The translations under genes were made by a program, and so were the position numbers. A DNA stretch of 64,000 nucleotides from Fulverythrobacter ferritrahens (lineage in GTDB: Bacteria; Pseudomonadota; Alphaproteobacteria; Sphingomonadales; Sphingomonadaceae): assembly GCF_020539485.1 (NCBI RefSeq), contig NZ_JACDXU010000001.1:930001-994000 (forward strand). Reading direction: 5' to 3'. Position 1 is the stretch's first letter, and each line of letters begins with the position of its first letter. The notes under the pieces were generated by a model. The model saw nothing but the letters and a program-made list of their open reading frames with translations, ran no database searches and was not told the DNA's origin. Shown here in pieces: positions 55,418 through 64,000 of this stretch.

Positions 55418-57652
55418 CCGGTTACTCTGGGGGTGAATTGATGGGGAGGCTGAAGGTGGCCGGAATCGTGCCGCCTCGGCTTCCTTCCCTTTCCACCAGC
55501 CATGATCGCCCTGCCCCTCGGCGACTGTGTGGATTTCCCGCTTGTCGAGATAGATCGCAAGACCGCCCGTTTCGCTCAGCATGCGGCGGTCGGCCTTGAT
55601 CCATCGGGGGTGGCAGGATCGTGGCAGAGAGCGTTCCGCCACCACGATGTCGGCCAGATCGCAGGCGGCTGCCAGTTGGCGCTCCTCGATCCGTTGTTTG
55701 CTCAGGGCCAGCAGCAAATGCCAGTCTCGCCCGCCGCGGCTGAGAGTGACCGAGCAGAAATCCGCGCTGCATTGTGCGCCAGGCCATTCGGACAGGGCCA
55801 GCACCTGGCCTTCCATTCCAGCCATTTCCTGCAGTGTTTCGCGTGTGAAGCCGCTCTTCGATTCCCGCAAGACCAGCAGCCTTTCCCCCTCGCCTGAAAT
55901 GCCCACCTGCCTGCCGTCGCCAGAGACGAGCAGATCGGGAACGGGCGTGAGGACCAGCATGATCGTGGCCAGAACCAGCGGCGTAAAGCCCAGCAGCCTG
56001 ATGGGGCCTCGCCACAGGCCGAGCCACAGGCTGCCCGCAGCAAACAGGGCAAAAGTGCCTTGCCCCATCTGCGGCATCAGCTTGACCGCGCCGGGCTGGT
56101 CCGCCGTGAAATGGGCAAGCCAGATCAGCAGGTCGAGCGACTTGCCCGCCAGCCACCAGGCCGGGCCGCCCAGCCCCACGCTGTCGAGCAGCAGACCCAG
56201 CGCGATCAGGGGCATGGAAATGAAAGTGGTAAGCGGAATGGCGATCACATTGGCGAAAGCTCCATATCCGCCCATGCGGTGGAAGTGGAACAGCACCACC
56301 GGCATCAGCGCGATTTCGATGACCAGCCCGGTCGCCAGCAGCATGGCTCCCTGCCGCCCGGCACGGATAAGCCAGCCTTCCTCACGCGGCGCCAGAAATG
56401 CCCGCACCGGAGCCGCGCCATGCAGGGCGACAATCGAGATCACGGCCGCGAAGCTCATCTGGAAACTCGGCCCGACAAGCGATTCGGGCCACAGCAGCAG
56501 CACGAATGCCGCCGCCACGGCCACCAGCCTGAGCGACAGGGGTTCGCGCCCCAAAGCCAGCGCCAGCAGCACCAGCACTGCCCCAACGCAGCTTCGCACC
56601 GTCGGCACTTCCGCCCCGGTCAGCAATGTGTAGCCAATCCCCGCCCCTGCCGCGAGTGCCGCCGCGACAACCGGCAGGCGCACCCGCAAGGCCAGCCAGG
56701 GCCACAGGCCCAGAAGCCGGATCGCCAGGAAATAGGCCGCCGCGATCACCGCGCTGACATGCAGCCCGCTGATCGACAGCAGGTGCGAAAGGCCCGCATC
56801 GCGCATCGCATCCTCATCTTCCGGCGCGATCGCACCCCGGTCTCCACTGGCCAGCGCGGCAGCAATCGTACCGGCGGAGCCATCCAGGCGGGAACGGACA
56901 TGATCGGCCAGGGACCGCTGCAAGGAAGCCAGCCCCTGCCGTTCCCTTGCCGGTTCGACCAGTTCGGGCGTCGCAAGCGCGCTACCGGTCGCAGCCAGGC
57001 CGTTGAACCACGCGGCCCGCGCAAAATCATAGCTTCCCGGCAGCATCGGCGGAGCGGGAGGCATCAGCCGGGCCTTGACCCGGATTCGTGCGCCTTCGCC
57101 CAGTCCGGGGGCATCCTTTTCCAGCGGCAGGTTCACACGCACTTTCATCGCCCGGCCACTTCCCGGCTCCCGGGTGGCCAGCACGAAACGCACACGCCCC
57201 TGCGCGGGCTGCTCGATCCGCTCCAGCACCCGGGCATCGAATATACCTGCTATGGGCCGCTCTATCGGCTCTGCCCCGACCAGCGCGGACTTGGCCCACA
57301 CCACGGCGACTCCGGCAGCGAAAGCGAGTCCCACTGCCGCGACCGCCATCCGCAAGTGCGCTCCGCGCCCCTCCTCGGGCCACCATCGAAGCGCTACCAT
57401 GGCGGCAAAACCCGCCGCCAGTGCCGTGCCCAGCCATTGGAGCGGCCCGGAAAGCGCGAACCAGGCCCCGATTCCGGCGGAAAATGCCACGGCCACCCAT
57501 GGTCCGCGATCGAATCCGGAAGCGTCCAAAAATGCGTCGATCCTGTCTCGCGCGCTAGACAAGAGCCGTTCCATTCGCCAATGCGTCTGCTGCATCGCAG
57601 CATCCTGTGGCACGTCATCCTGAAGGACTGAAACGGGTGGGCTGTCTGCCAT
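55388..57652 (-). CDS. comEC: ComEC/Rec2-family DNA-uptake channel protein
   Basis: ComEC is the inner-membrane channel for single-stranded DNA in natural transformation. The 754-residue protein has an N-terminal DUF4131-like region with transmembrane helices, then the competence domain with the diagnostic H-L-L-S-I-S-G-L-H-V motif and many membrane helices. The C-terminal portion (from about residue 600) lacks the HxHxDH metal motif of the metallo-beta-lactamase domain found in full-length ComEC. ATG 57652 leaves 28 bp to the divergent gltX; starts at codons 20 and 27 are alternatives. Confidence 0.9.
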   Translation of the reverse strand: MADSPPVSVLQDDVPQDAAMQQTHWRMERLLSSARDRIDAFLDASGFDRGPWVAVAFSAGIGAWFALSGPLQWLGTALAAGFAAMVALRWWPEEGRGAHLRMAVAAVGLAFAAGVAVVWAKSALVGAEPIERPIAGIFDARVLERIEQPAQGRVRFVLATREPGSGRAMKVRVNLPLEKDAPGLGEGARIRVKARLMPPAPPMLPGSYDFARAAWFNGLAATGSALATPELVEPARERQGLASLQRSLADHVRSRLDGSAGTIAAALASGDRGAIAPEDEDAMRDAGLSHLLSISGLHVSAVIAAAYFLAIRLLGLWPWLALRVRLPVVAAALAAGAGIGYTLLTGAEVPTVRSCVGAVLVLLALALGREPLSLRLVAVAAAFVLLLWPESLVGPSFQMSFAAVISIVALHGAAPVRAFLAPREEGWLIRAGRQGAMLLATGLVIEIALMPVVLFHFHRMGGYGAFANVIAIPLTTFISMPLIALGLLLDSVGLGGPAWWLAGKSLDLLIWLAHFTADQPGAVKLMPQMGQGTFALFAAGSLWLGLWRGPIRLLGFTPLVLATIMLVLTPVPDLLVSGDGRQVGISGEGERLLVLRESKSGFTRETLQEMAGMEGQVLALSEWPGAQCSADFCSVTLSRGGRDWHLLLALSKQRIEERQLAAACDLADIVVAERSLPRSCHPRWIKADRRMLSETGGLAIYLDKREIHTVAEGQGDHGWWKGKEAEAARFRPPSASPSIHPQSNRLSAGTERQN

Positions 57653-57680
57653 AAGAACAATGGAAAGGATCAAGTGGGTC

Positions 57681-59123
57681 ATGGCAAGCGTTAGCGGCAA
57701 TGCGGCTGAAACCGGCACCCCGGTGGTCACGCGTTTTGCGCCGTCGCCCACCGGCTTTCTTCATATCGGCAATGCCCGTACCGGCCTGTTCTCGTGGCTC
57801 TATGCCCGCCATCATGGCGGCAAGACCCTGCTGCGTATCGAAGATACGGACAAGGTGCGTTCCACCAAGGAAGCGATCGACGTCATTCTTGACGGGCTGG
57901 ATTGGCTGGGCCTCGAATTCGATGGCCACACCTATTACCAGTCGCAGTTCGAGGCGCGCCACGCCGAAGTGGCGCATGAGCTGATCGCCAGCGGCGCGGG
58001 CTATCGCTGCTATCTCACCCAGGAAGAACTGGCTGCCCGCCGCGAGAAAGCGCGCGAGGAAAAGAAGCCCTTCCGCATCGAGAGCGAATGGCGCGACGCC
58101 GATCCTTCGACCTGGCCCGAGGGGCAGGATTACGTGGTCCGGATCAAGGCCCCGCGTGAAGGCGAAACGGTGATCGAGGATCTCGTCCAGGGCAAGGTGA
58201 CGGTAAAGAATTCGGAGCTGGACGATTTCGTCCTCCTCCGTTCCGACGGGACGCCCACCTACATGCTTGCCGTGGTGGTGGACGATCACGACATGGGCGT
58301 TACCCATATTATTCGCGGTGACGACCATCTGAACAATGCCTTCCGTCAGCTGACCATCATCAAGGCGATGGGCTGGCCCGAACCGCGCTATGCTCACATC
58401 CCGCTGATCCACGGGCAGGACGGCGCCAAGCTTTCCAAGCGTCACGGCGCCATGGGCGTCAGCGACTATCGCGACGAGCTGGGCATTCTGCCCGAAGCAC
58501 TGCTGAACTATCTGCTCCGCCTTGGCTGGGGCCATGGCGACCGCGAGGAGTTCACCAAGGAAGAAGCGATCGAGCTGTTCGACATCGGCGGTGTCGGCAA
58601 GAGCCCTTCGCGCTTCGACATGAAGAAGCTGCTCAGCCTTAACGGGCACTACATTCGCGAGGCGGACAATGCGCGGCTCGCGGCGCTGATAGCCCCGCGC
58701 ATCGGCCCCAAGGCCGATATCGACACGCTGGTGGCAGCCATGCCCGTGCTGAAAACCCGCGCGCGCGATATCAACGAGCTGGCCGATGGCGCCGCCTTCC
58801 TTTTCAAGTCCCGTCCGCTTGAATTGACGGCCCAGGCGCAAGCCTTGCTGGACAGCGATGCCCAATTGCTTTTGTGGCGGATTTCCGCCCGTTTGGCGGC
58901 TGAAAATGACTGGACATCCGGCCCGCTGGAGGCCAGTTTGAAGGCAATGGCGGAAGAGCTGGGGCTGGGCCTCGGCAAACTCGCACAGCCGCTGCGCGCG
59001 GCGCTGACGGGGCAAACCACCTCGCCAGGTATTTTCGACGTACTGGTCCTGCTCGGGAAGGAAGAAAGCCTTGCGCGTATCGATGCGCAGGCCATTCCGG
59101 GCGACCAGACTGCAGAGCTTTGA
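57681..59123 (+). CDS. gltX: Glutamyl-tRNA synthetase
   Basis: This class I synthetase charges tRNA-Glu, and in bacteria without GlnRS often tRNA-Gln as well, followed by GatCAB correction. The 480-residue protein has the F-A-P-S-P-T-G-F-L-H-I-G-N motif (HIGN at about 28-31), the K-L-S-K-R second motif near residue 250 and a C-terminal alpha-helical anticodon-binding domain. No zinc-binding Cys cluster is apparent. ATG 57681 is 11 nt after AAGGA and fits the family start; ATG 57660 is possible. It is followed 12 bp later by gltA. Confidence 0.95.
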   Translation: MASVSGNAAETGTPVVTRFAPSPTGFLHIGNARTGLFSWLYARHHGGKTLLRIEDTDKVRSTKEAIDVILDGLDWLGLEFDGHTYYQSQFEARHAEVAHELIASGAGYRCYLTQEELAARREKAREEKKPFRIESEWRDADPSTWPEGQDYVVRIKAPREGETVIEDLVQGKVTVKNSELDDFVLLRSDGTPTYMLAVVVDDHDMGVTHIIRGDDHLNNAFRQLTIIKAMGWPEPRYAHIPLIHGQDGAKLSKRHGAMGVSDYRDELGILPEALLNYLLRLGWGHGDREEFTKEEAIELFDIGGVGKSPSRFDMKKLLSLNGHYIREADNARLAALIAPRIGPKADIDTLVAAMPVLKTRARDINELADGAAFLFKSRPLELTAQAQALLDSDAQLLLWRISARLAAENDWTSGPLEASLKAMAEELGLGLGKLAQPLRAALTGQTTSPGIFDVLVLLGKEESLARIDAQAIPGDQTAEL

Positions 59124-59135
59124 GGAGTACGACAC

Positions 59136-60422
59136 TTGGCTGACAAGCACGCGAAGCTGACCGTTGGAGACAAGAGCTACGATTTCCCGGTCCTGGAGGG
59201 CAGCGTAGGCCCGGATGTAGTCGACATCCGCAAGCTCTATGGCCAGTCCCATCTGTTCACTTACGATCCGGGTTTCACCTCCACCGCTTCCTGCGAAAGC
59301 GCGCTGACCTATATCGATGGCGAGGAAGGCGTCCTGCTCCATCGCGGTTATCCCATCGGCCAGTTGGCGGAACATTCCAGCTTCATGGAGGTGGCCTATC
59401 TGCTGCTGAATGGCGAACTGCCCAACGCCGACGAATATGACAACTTCACCCGCACCATAACGCGCCACACCATGCTGCACGAACAGCTGGCGACCTTCTA
59501 TCGCGGTTTCCGCCGCGATGCGCACCCGATGGCGGTGATGTGCGGCGTGGTCGGGGCCCTGTCCGCCTTCTATCACGACAGCACCGATATTTCCGATCCC
59601 GAACATCGCCGGATCAGCTCGCACCGCCTGATCGCCAAGATGCCGACCATTGCGGCGATGGCGTATAAATATTCGGTGGGCCAGCCCTTCATGTATCCGG
59701 ACAACAAGCTGTCCTACACGGGCAACTTCCTGCGCATGACCTTCGGCGTGCCGGCCGAGGAATATGAAGTGATCCCCGCGGTGGAACGCGCGATGGACCG
59801 GATCTTCATCCTCCATGCCGACCACGAGCAGAACGCATCGACCTCCACGGTCCGTCTCGCCGGCTCGTCGGGTGCCAATCCCTTCGCCTGCATCGCGGCC
59901 GGTATTGCCTGCCTCTGGGGCCCGGCCCATGGCGGCGCGAATGAAGCCGCGCTCAACATGCTGCATGAGATCGGCACGCCCGACAAAATCCCGCATTATA
60001 TCGAGCGCGCGAAGGACAAGAACGATCCGTTCCGCCTGATGGGCTTCGGCCACCGCGTCTACAAGAATTACGACCCCCGTGCGACTGTGATGCAGAAGAC
60101 GGTCCGCGAAGTCTTCGAAGCGCTGAAGGTGGACGATCCCCTGTTCGAAACCGCACTGCGGCTCGAGGAACTGGCGCTTCATGACGATTACTTCGTCGAA
60201 AAGAAGCTGTTCCCCAATGTGGACTTCTATTCGGGCATCATCCTGTCGGCGATCGGTTTCCCGACCACCATGTTCACCGCCCTGTTCGCTCTCGCCCGCA
60301 CCGTGGGCTGGGTGGCGCAGTGGAACGAAATGATCAGCGACCCCGGCCAGAAGATCGGCCGTCCGCGTCAGCTCTACACCGGCCCGACGCAGCGGGATTA
60401 TATCCCCTTCGACAAGCGCTGA
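59136..60422 (+). CDS. gltA: Type II citrate synthase
   Basis: GltA condenses acetyl-CoA with oxaloacetate, opening the TCA cycle. The 428-residue protein is of the hexameric, NADH-sensitive type. Catalytic residues are visible in [19 protein letters not shown] and N-V-D-F-Y-S-G. Translation starts at TTG 59136, well placed behind GAGGAG. It receives the acetyl-CoA made by the PDH complex whose E1 genes are at 27-29.5 kb. A hairpin follows 12 bp after its stop. Confidence 0.96.
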   Translation: MADKHAKLTVGDKSYDFPVLEGSVGPDVVDIRKLYGQSHLFTYDPGFTSTASCESALTYIDGEEGVLLHRGYPIGQLAEHSSFMEVAYLLLNGELPNADEYDNFTRTITRHTMLHEQLATFYRGFRRDAHPMAVMCGVVGALSAFYHDSTDISDPEHRRISSHRLIAKMPTIAAMAYKYSVGQPFMYPDNKLSYTGNFLRMTFGVPAEEYEVIPAVERAMDRIFILHADHEQNASTSTVRLAGSSGANPFACIAAGIACLWGPAHGGANEAALNMLHEIGTPDKIPHYIERAKDKNDPFRLMGFGHRVYKNYDPRATVMQKTVREVFEALKVDDPLFETALRLEELALHDDYFVEKKLFPNVDFYSGIILSAIGFPTTMFTALFALARTVGWVAQWNEMISDPGQKIGRPRQLYTGPTQRDYIPFDKR

Positions 60423-60434
60423 GCCCTATCATGC

Positions 60435-60462
60435 GCCTGCGCCGCCAACAGGTGGCGCAGGC
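60435..60462. terminator. Hairpin between gltA and the kinase-like gene
   Basis: GCCTGCGCCGCC (60435-60446) pairs with GGTGGCGCAGGC (60451-60462) with one wobble and an AACA loop. It lies between two convergent genes. The plus strand continues to a TTTT 14 bases later, so the hairpin is strong but the T-tract is distant. Confidence 0.65.
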
Positions 60463-60476
60463 AGCAGGCTCACATT

Positions 60477-61847
60477 TTATCGATCTTCGCGGGGCAAGGT
60501 CAGAGTAAAACGGGCACCCTTGCCCGGCATGCTGCTGACACTCAGTTCGCCGCCCATCGCCCGGGCAAGCTTGCGCGAAATATAGAGGCCCAGGCCCGAA
60601 CCGCCATCGCCGCTGCGGCCCAGTCGTTCGAACTTGTCGAACACCTTGGCCTGCTGTTCTTGGGACAACCCCTGCCCCTCATCCGCGATCGTGACACTCG
60701 CTTCGCCAGCACCGCTGCCCAGCTCGACATGAACCCGCGATCCTTCCGGCGCGTAGCGAATGGCATTGCCGATCAGGTTGAGCAAAACCTGCAGCACTCG
60801 CCGGAATTCGCCGACGGCAGGCAGGCGCTCGGCCAGAGCTGGCGGATCGATTGCAATTCCCTGTTCCTGCGCGCGCACCGCCAATATGCCGACGGCGCGG
60901 CGGGTCACATCGGCCAGATCGATACGGTCGGGCGCGGTAGTGAACTCCTCCGCCTCGACCACTTCCAGATCGGACAGGTCATCTATCAGGGCAAGCAGAT
61001 GCTGCCCGGCCGCGGCAATGTCTGCTGCGTAATTGCTATATTCCTCTGCCAGTGGCCCAGCGAGCCGGGTGCGGATCGTTTCCGCATTGGCGATGATCCG
61101 CGCAATGGGCTGTCTCAGCACGGGTGCGACATCCCGGCCAATCGCCGCCCCCGGAACCGCCCTTGGCGCTTCCGCTGTATAGGCGAGCGGCATCTGGGTG
61201 GGCGGCTGATCCGCGGATAGATAGAGTTCAAAGCCATTGCTGCCCGGCTCAGCCCCCCCAAGAGGGACGAGACTGGCGCGCCAATGGCGGTTCGATCCCG
61301 GCAGGCGCACAGCAGCGCCATCCAGCAACCGCCAATGCAGGGGCTGATGGTGCTGGCTTCCTTCCACCTCAATGAAATCTGTCCATGGCCGCCCGATGCC
61401 TTTGCGCATCGCCGCAGCCAGCACGCGCAATTCGCGCGAGGCAGTGTCCGCCGAAAGAATCGCCTGTTGGGGATCGAGCCGGGCAATCAGCTCTGCCAGA
61501 TCCCGATCGATCTCGGCGCGGCGCGATTCCGCGATCCCGGGATCTTCGGACGGTATCTGAGCCGACTGCCAGTTGGCCAGGCCGATTATGCAACCGGCGT
61601 CGTCCGGAAGCACTTCGACCCAGGCTGTCACGGCTTCCTGACCGAACTGGGCCTGTATCGGCTGAGCCAGCTTGAGCCCATAACGCCGCGCCTTACGCAC
61701 CAGTTCCAGCAGGGCTGGCGTGGCAATCACTCCGGGAAGTTCGCCCCCGCTGCGCAGTTGCATGACTGCAAGCAGCTCATCGGCCTCAACGAGCCGGTCA
61801 TCGGCATCGCTGCGCGCCTGCGCGATATATTTGGTTGCCAAGGCCAT
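60477..61847 (-). CDS. Histidine-kinase-like protein lacking the phosphoacceptor histidine
   Basis: A 456-residue cytoplasmic protein without membrane segments. Residues 1 to about 220 are an unassigned sensory region. A HisKA-like dimerisation region follows at about 236-295; aligned with the canonical S-H-E-L-R-T-P, it reads A-P-V-L-R-Q-P at 241-247, so the phosphoacceptor histidine is replaced by proline. The ATPase domain seems intact: N box L-L-N-L-I-G-N-A-I-R-Y at 355-365, D-E-G-Q-G-L at 389-394 and G-S-G-L-G-L at 416-421. It may bind ATP and signal without autophosphorylation. Its ATG overlaps the stop of the gene before it. Confidence 0.85.
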   Translation of the reverse strand: MALATKYIAQARSDADDRLVEADELLAVMQLRSGGELPGVIATPALLELVRKARRYGLKLAQPIQAQFGQEAVTAWVEVLPDDAGCIIGLANWQSAQIPSEDPGIAESRRAEIDRDLAELIARLDPQQAILSADTASRELRVLAAAMRKGIGRPWTDFIEVEGSQHHQPLHWRLLDGAAVRLPGSNRHWRASLVPLGGAEPGSNGFELYLSADQPPTQMPLAYTAEAPRAVPGAAIGRDVAPVLRQPIARIIANAETIRTRLAGPLAEEYSNYAADIAAAGQHLLALIDDLSDLEVVEAEEFTTAPDRIDLADVTRRAVGILAVRAQEQGIAIDPPALAERLPAVGEFRRVLQVLLNLIGNAIRYAPEGSRVHVELGSGAGEASVTIADEGQGLSQEQQAKVFDKFERLGRSGDGGSGLGLYISRKLARAMGGELSVSSMPGKGARFTLTLPREDR

Positions 61848-62806
61848 CAGACGTCACTCGCGAGAGGCGTTGAACCGGCGAGCAGAGCCGCCGCGCGATC
61901 GGAACGGAGCTGGTCGAAACCTTCGGGCAAGGTGACATCCGGGTGAAGATACAGGAGTTGCTCGTCCACTGCCGACGGTTTCAGTCCCGCCGAGCGAAGA
62001 CTGAGCGCCAGTCTTGCCAATTGGCGTTCATGGGTCGAAAGCACTGCCAGATCCCGTTGCTGCCCGGACCCAACTGCCAAAGCGGTGAGGAACATGGCCA
62101 CACCCGCGTGGCTTACCGACAGAGCCGCGATCGCTCCACCTCCCATGCCGGTGACGAGCCTGGAGAGAAGCCCCAACCGGCTGCGGCTCTCATCGAAATC
62201 GGACCGGAAGGCCGCGTCAGCCTTTCGGACTGCCTCTTCCGAATCCACATCCGCCAGTGCGCACATGGTGAGCAGAACGGAATGGAAAAGCTCGCCGGGC
62301 AATTCATTCAGATTGAGCTCCATCCGCCTCAACCCCTGAACAAAACGGGCCTGGGCCGCCAGTGTGGCCATGGCGGAACTCGCCGTTTCAGCATCGGGCG
62401 AGCCGATAAGGGCCTGCAACAGCGGTGAAAGCACCGGATCGAGACCGCTGCGCATATGAAGGCGATCGGCAAGCTGCCATTCCATTGCCAAAGCGTGCAA
62501 ATGGCTCACAAGCGCGCTTTGCCCCAACAATGCGTCGCAAAGCTCCTCAATACGCTCCGCCACATAATCTTCGGGATTTTCGATACCCGCCGCGTCTGCC
62601 TGCGCATGGAGAAGTTGCAGGGCGATGCTTGCGCCCATCCCCCGCACCCGCGCCACGGTTTCATCGCTGAACAGCGAAAGCCCGTCACTTGCCAGCAAAT
62701 GCCGCAGAATAGGGCCGAGCGTACCGATCATTGCGTCGCCCTCCGCCAGTTCAAGGCGGAGGACGTCTTCGACGCTCTGATCAGTGAGGTGATTCATGCC
62801 GGCCAT
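61847..62806 (-). CDS. Uncharacterised alpha-helical protein
   Basis: A 319-residue protein I do not recognise. It is predicted largely helical, with long leucine/alanine-rich stretches and one possible hydrophobic segment near residue 225-245 (G-M-G-G-G-A-I-A-A-L-S-V-S-H). A weak resemblance to DUF2336-like helical proteins was considered but cannot be supported. It starts at ATG 62806 (or 62797) and overlaps the kinase-like gene by 3 bp, so the two are made together. It lies 29 bp after the third gene of the group. Confidence 0.8.
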   Translation of the reverse strand: MAGMNHLTDQSVEDVLRLELAEGDAMIGTLGPILRHLLASDGLSLFSDETVARVRGMGASIALQLLHAQADAAGIENPEDYVAERIEELCDALLGQSALVSHLHALAMEWQLADRLHMRSGLDPVLSPLLQALIGSPDAETASSAMATLAAQARFVQGLRRMELNLNELPGELFHSVLLTMCALADVDSEEAVRKADAAFRSDFDESRSRLGLLSRLVTGMGGGAIAALSVSHAGVAMFLTALAVGSGQQRDLAVLSTHERQLARLALSLRSAGLKPSAVDEQLLYLHPDVTLPEGFDQLRSDRAAALLAGSTPLASDV

Positions 62807-62835
62807 TTTTCTAGCCCCGCCATAGCGGTTCTTGG

Positions 62836-64000
62836 TTAAGCCTGCGTTATCTGCCCTGACTCGCGTGAAAAGCCCAACAAGGCTGCGATCAGGAGCAGAA
62901 CCAGAAGCTGTATAGCAGGAAGCAAAACGCCCCCCGCTGCGGCGATTGCCAGAAGAAGAGCCAGAGCCGCCCGGTCCTGAGCCACTTCAGCCCATTTTGC
63001 AGAAATATATCCACTCGCGATGCGCGCCATTCCGAGGAGGACAAGCGGCGGAAACAGACGCTCCGCCCGCGTTCCGTGCAAGGCGAGCGCAAGAACTGCG
63101 ACAAGCGCCAGATCGATCAGAATTGCAGCAATCGCCAGCGAGCGCCCGGTCCCTTCTTCCTGATCGCTGCCGGCCTTGGCCAGCATTGCCAGTGCAGCGC
63201 CAGATTCGCCGGAAATCCAGCCCAGCCCGCATAATATTATCCCCGCGACTGCATGTTCGAACCAGGCGGACACAACGCCCAGCCCCGCCAGCGCAATCCC
63301 TGCCCCGGCAAGGAAGTCAGGCTTCCACCCCCTCGCCAACAGAGAGCCGCCCCATTTGCGCATTCCCAATCGGGCTGCCGCCCTGCCGGGCGCCCAGAGC
63401 GAAGGAGGGGCGATATGGCGACGAAACCAGTCCGGTTCGAGCTGTGCGAGCATTTCCCGCGACGTGATCAGGGCCCAGCGCCGTTCCGCAAGCAGAGCCT
63501 CGGGCAAGGAGCGTTCTGGAACCCTCCCCTGCAAGGCAATCCGCAGCAAAGCGGAGATTGTGTCGCAATCGGGCGGAAGCTGGTTGATCCGCTCCACCAG
63601 CGCACCGGGCATGCCAAGCAGACCCGCCCAGGCGTGATTGAGGTCGATGCGCTCGAAACCTGCTGCAATCCCCGGTTCAACAGGCAGAACCAGTACTCCT
63701 GAGCCATTGGCCAGGGCGACCTTTGCTTCCGCCGCAGCAGGCAGGAGCCCATCGGCGACAACGATCAACTCGTCGGCCGTATTTACCAGACCGGCCAGCT
63801 GGCGCGGGCCTGCGATCAGGTTGAATCTCGCCCCCTGGGCTTCAACGCGGTGTTGCAGGGCAATAAGATCTCGCCCCACGCCTCCAGAAAGGCAGACGAT
63901 CCGCTCGCACCCCAGCCCCAGCAAGAGTTCAAGTTGCCGTTCCGCAAGACTATGGCCGGCCAGAGCCAGCACCGCGAGCGGCGTTTCCGGATCGTCACCG
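62836..64000 (-). CDS. Nucleotidyltransferase-like and membrane-domain protein (partial, 5' end off window)
   Basis: The frame is open to the right edge, so the N-terminus is missing; the first codon seen is not a start. About 388 residues are visible. The N-terminal part (G-H-S-L-A-E-R-Q-L-E-L, then E-R-I-V-C-L and E-L-I-V-V-A-D-G) looks like the alpha/beta core of sugar-nucleotidyltransferases, but lacks a clear glycine-rich nucleotide loop in view. The last 170 residues or so have about five transmembrane helices. A bifunctional cytidylyltransferase/CDP-alcohol transferase ancestor is possible, although the CDP-alcohol motif was not found. Function unassigned. Confidence 0.75.
   Translation of the reverse strand, partial: GDDPETPLAVLALAGHSLAERQLELLLGLGCERIVCLSGGVGRDLIALQHRVEAQGARFNLIAGPRQLAGLVNTADELIVVADGLLPAAAEAKVALANGSGVLVLPVEPGIAAGFERIDLNHAWAGLLGMPGALVERINQLPPDCDTISALLRIALQGRVPERSLPEALLAERRWALITSREMLAQLEPDWFRRHIAPPSLWAPGRAAARLGMRKWGGSLLARGWKPDFLAGAGIALAGLGVVSAWFEHAVAGIILCGLGWISGESGAALAMLAKAGSDQEEGTGRSLAIAAILIDLALVAVLALALHGTRAERLFPPLVLLGMARIASGYISAKWAEVAQDRAALALLLAIAAAGGVLLPAIQLLVLLLIAALLGFSRESGQITQA

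Noticed and set aside
57615-60182. Open frame of 855 codons antisense to gltX and gltA
   Set aside because: It crosses two well-defined sense genes and has no domain; long antisense frames are common in this composition.
1-64000. Search for CRISPR arrays, insertion sequences, prophage, toxin-antitoxin or secretion-system islands
   Set aside because: No regularly spaced repeats, transposase, integrase or phage genes were seen. The RatA-like protein is better read as a COQ10-type lipid-binding protein.

Overview
The window reads as a GC-rich chromosomal segment of an alphaproteobacterium, most likely of the order Sphingomonadales (Novosphingobium, Sphingomonas or Erythrobacter type). The pointers are an Hfq with two Sm domains in one chain, a large TonB-dependent receptor of sphingomonad type, fused IspDF, a PDH E1-beta with an N-terminal lipoyl domain, the dusB-ntrBC-ntrYX-hfq-hflX order with mazG next to it, and an SOS box of the alphaproteobacterial GTTC-N7-GTTC form. 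Genus assignment is inference. The segment is almost entirely core genome: no insertion sequence, prophage, CRISPR array or rRNA was seen. One tRNA gene (Arg, CCT) is present.

Layout. 1-4316 (+): end of holB, metG, tatD, an MBL-fold hydrolase, a 55-residue membrane protein and mazG. 4354-13633 (-): dusB, ntrB, ntrC, ntrY, ntrX, hfq and hflX, a nitrogen-signalling and RNA-chaperone block. 13711-18769: ispDF, a secreted protein and a cinA-type deamidase (+), a COQ10/RatA-like protein and lipA (-), a beta-carbonic anhydrase and a NYN-LOTUS protein (+). 18848-31149: a periplasmic TPR protein, gyrA, small enzymes, trmFO, an EF-hand protein, the pdhA-pdhB pair and ftsB. 31350-40294: a secreted protein, a tandem-MarR regulator, a 779-bp gene-poor gap, a 1180-residue TonB receptor, a quinone-oxidoreductase-type enzyme and an aldehyde dehydrogenase. 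40412-46120: tRNA-Arg, DUF1178, a nitrilase-family amidase, grxC, an hsp20 gene preceded by a heat-shock promoter and a ROSE-type RNA thermometer, then pyrG, secG and tpiA. 46121-55377 (+): ppiD, trpE, a lipoprotein glycosidase, trpG, trpD, trpC, moaC, moeA and lexA. 55388-64000: comEC (-), gltX and gltA (+), then a minus-strand group of three poorly known genes that includes a histidine-kinase-like protein without its phosphoacceptor histidine.

How the genes work together. NtrBC and NtrYX sense and relay nitrogen status, and Hfq next door would act on the small-RNA side. PdhAB and GltA feed and open the TCA cycle, and LipA makes the lipoyl cofactor that PDH needs. TrpEGDC makes indole-glycerol phosphate from chorismate; trpF and trpBA are not here. 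MoaC and MoeA act in molybdenum cofactor synthesis. LexA controls the SOS response, apparently including its own gene.

The points most worth a second look are the ROSE thermometer of hsp20, the duplicated Hfq, the degenerate-kinase gene group at the right edge, the tandem MarR protein with a perfect 9-7-9 inverted repeat upstream of it, and the lipoprotein gene embedded in the trp operon. No clearly unprecedented system was found; the right-edge group is the best candidate for one.
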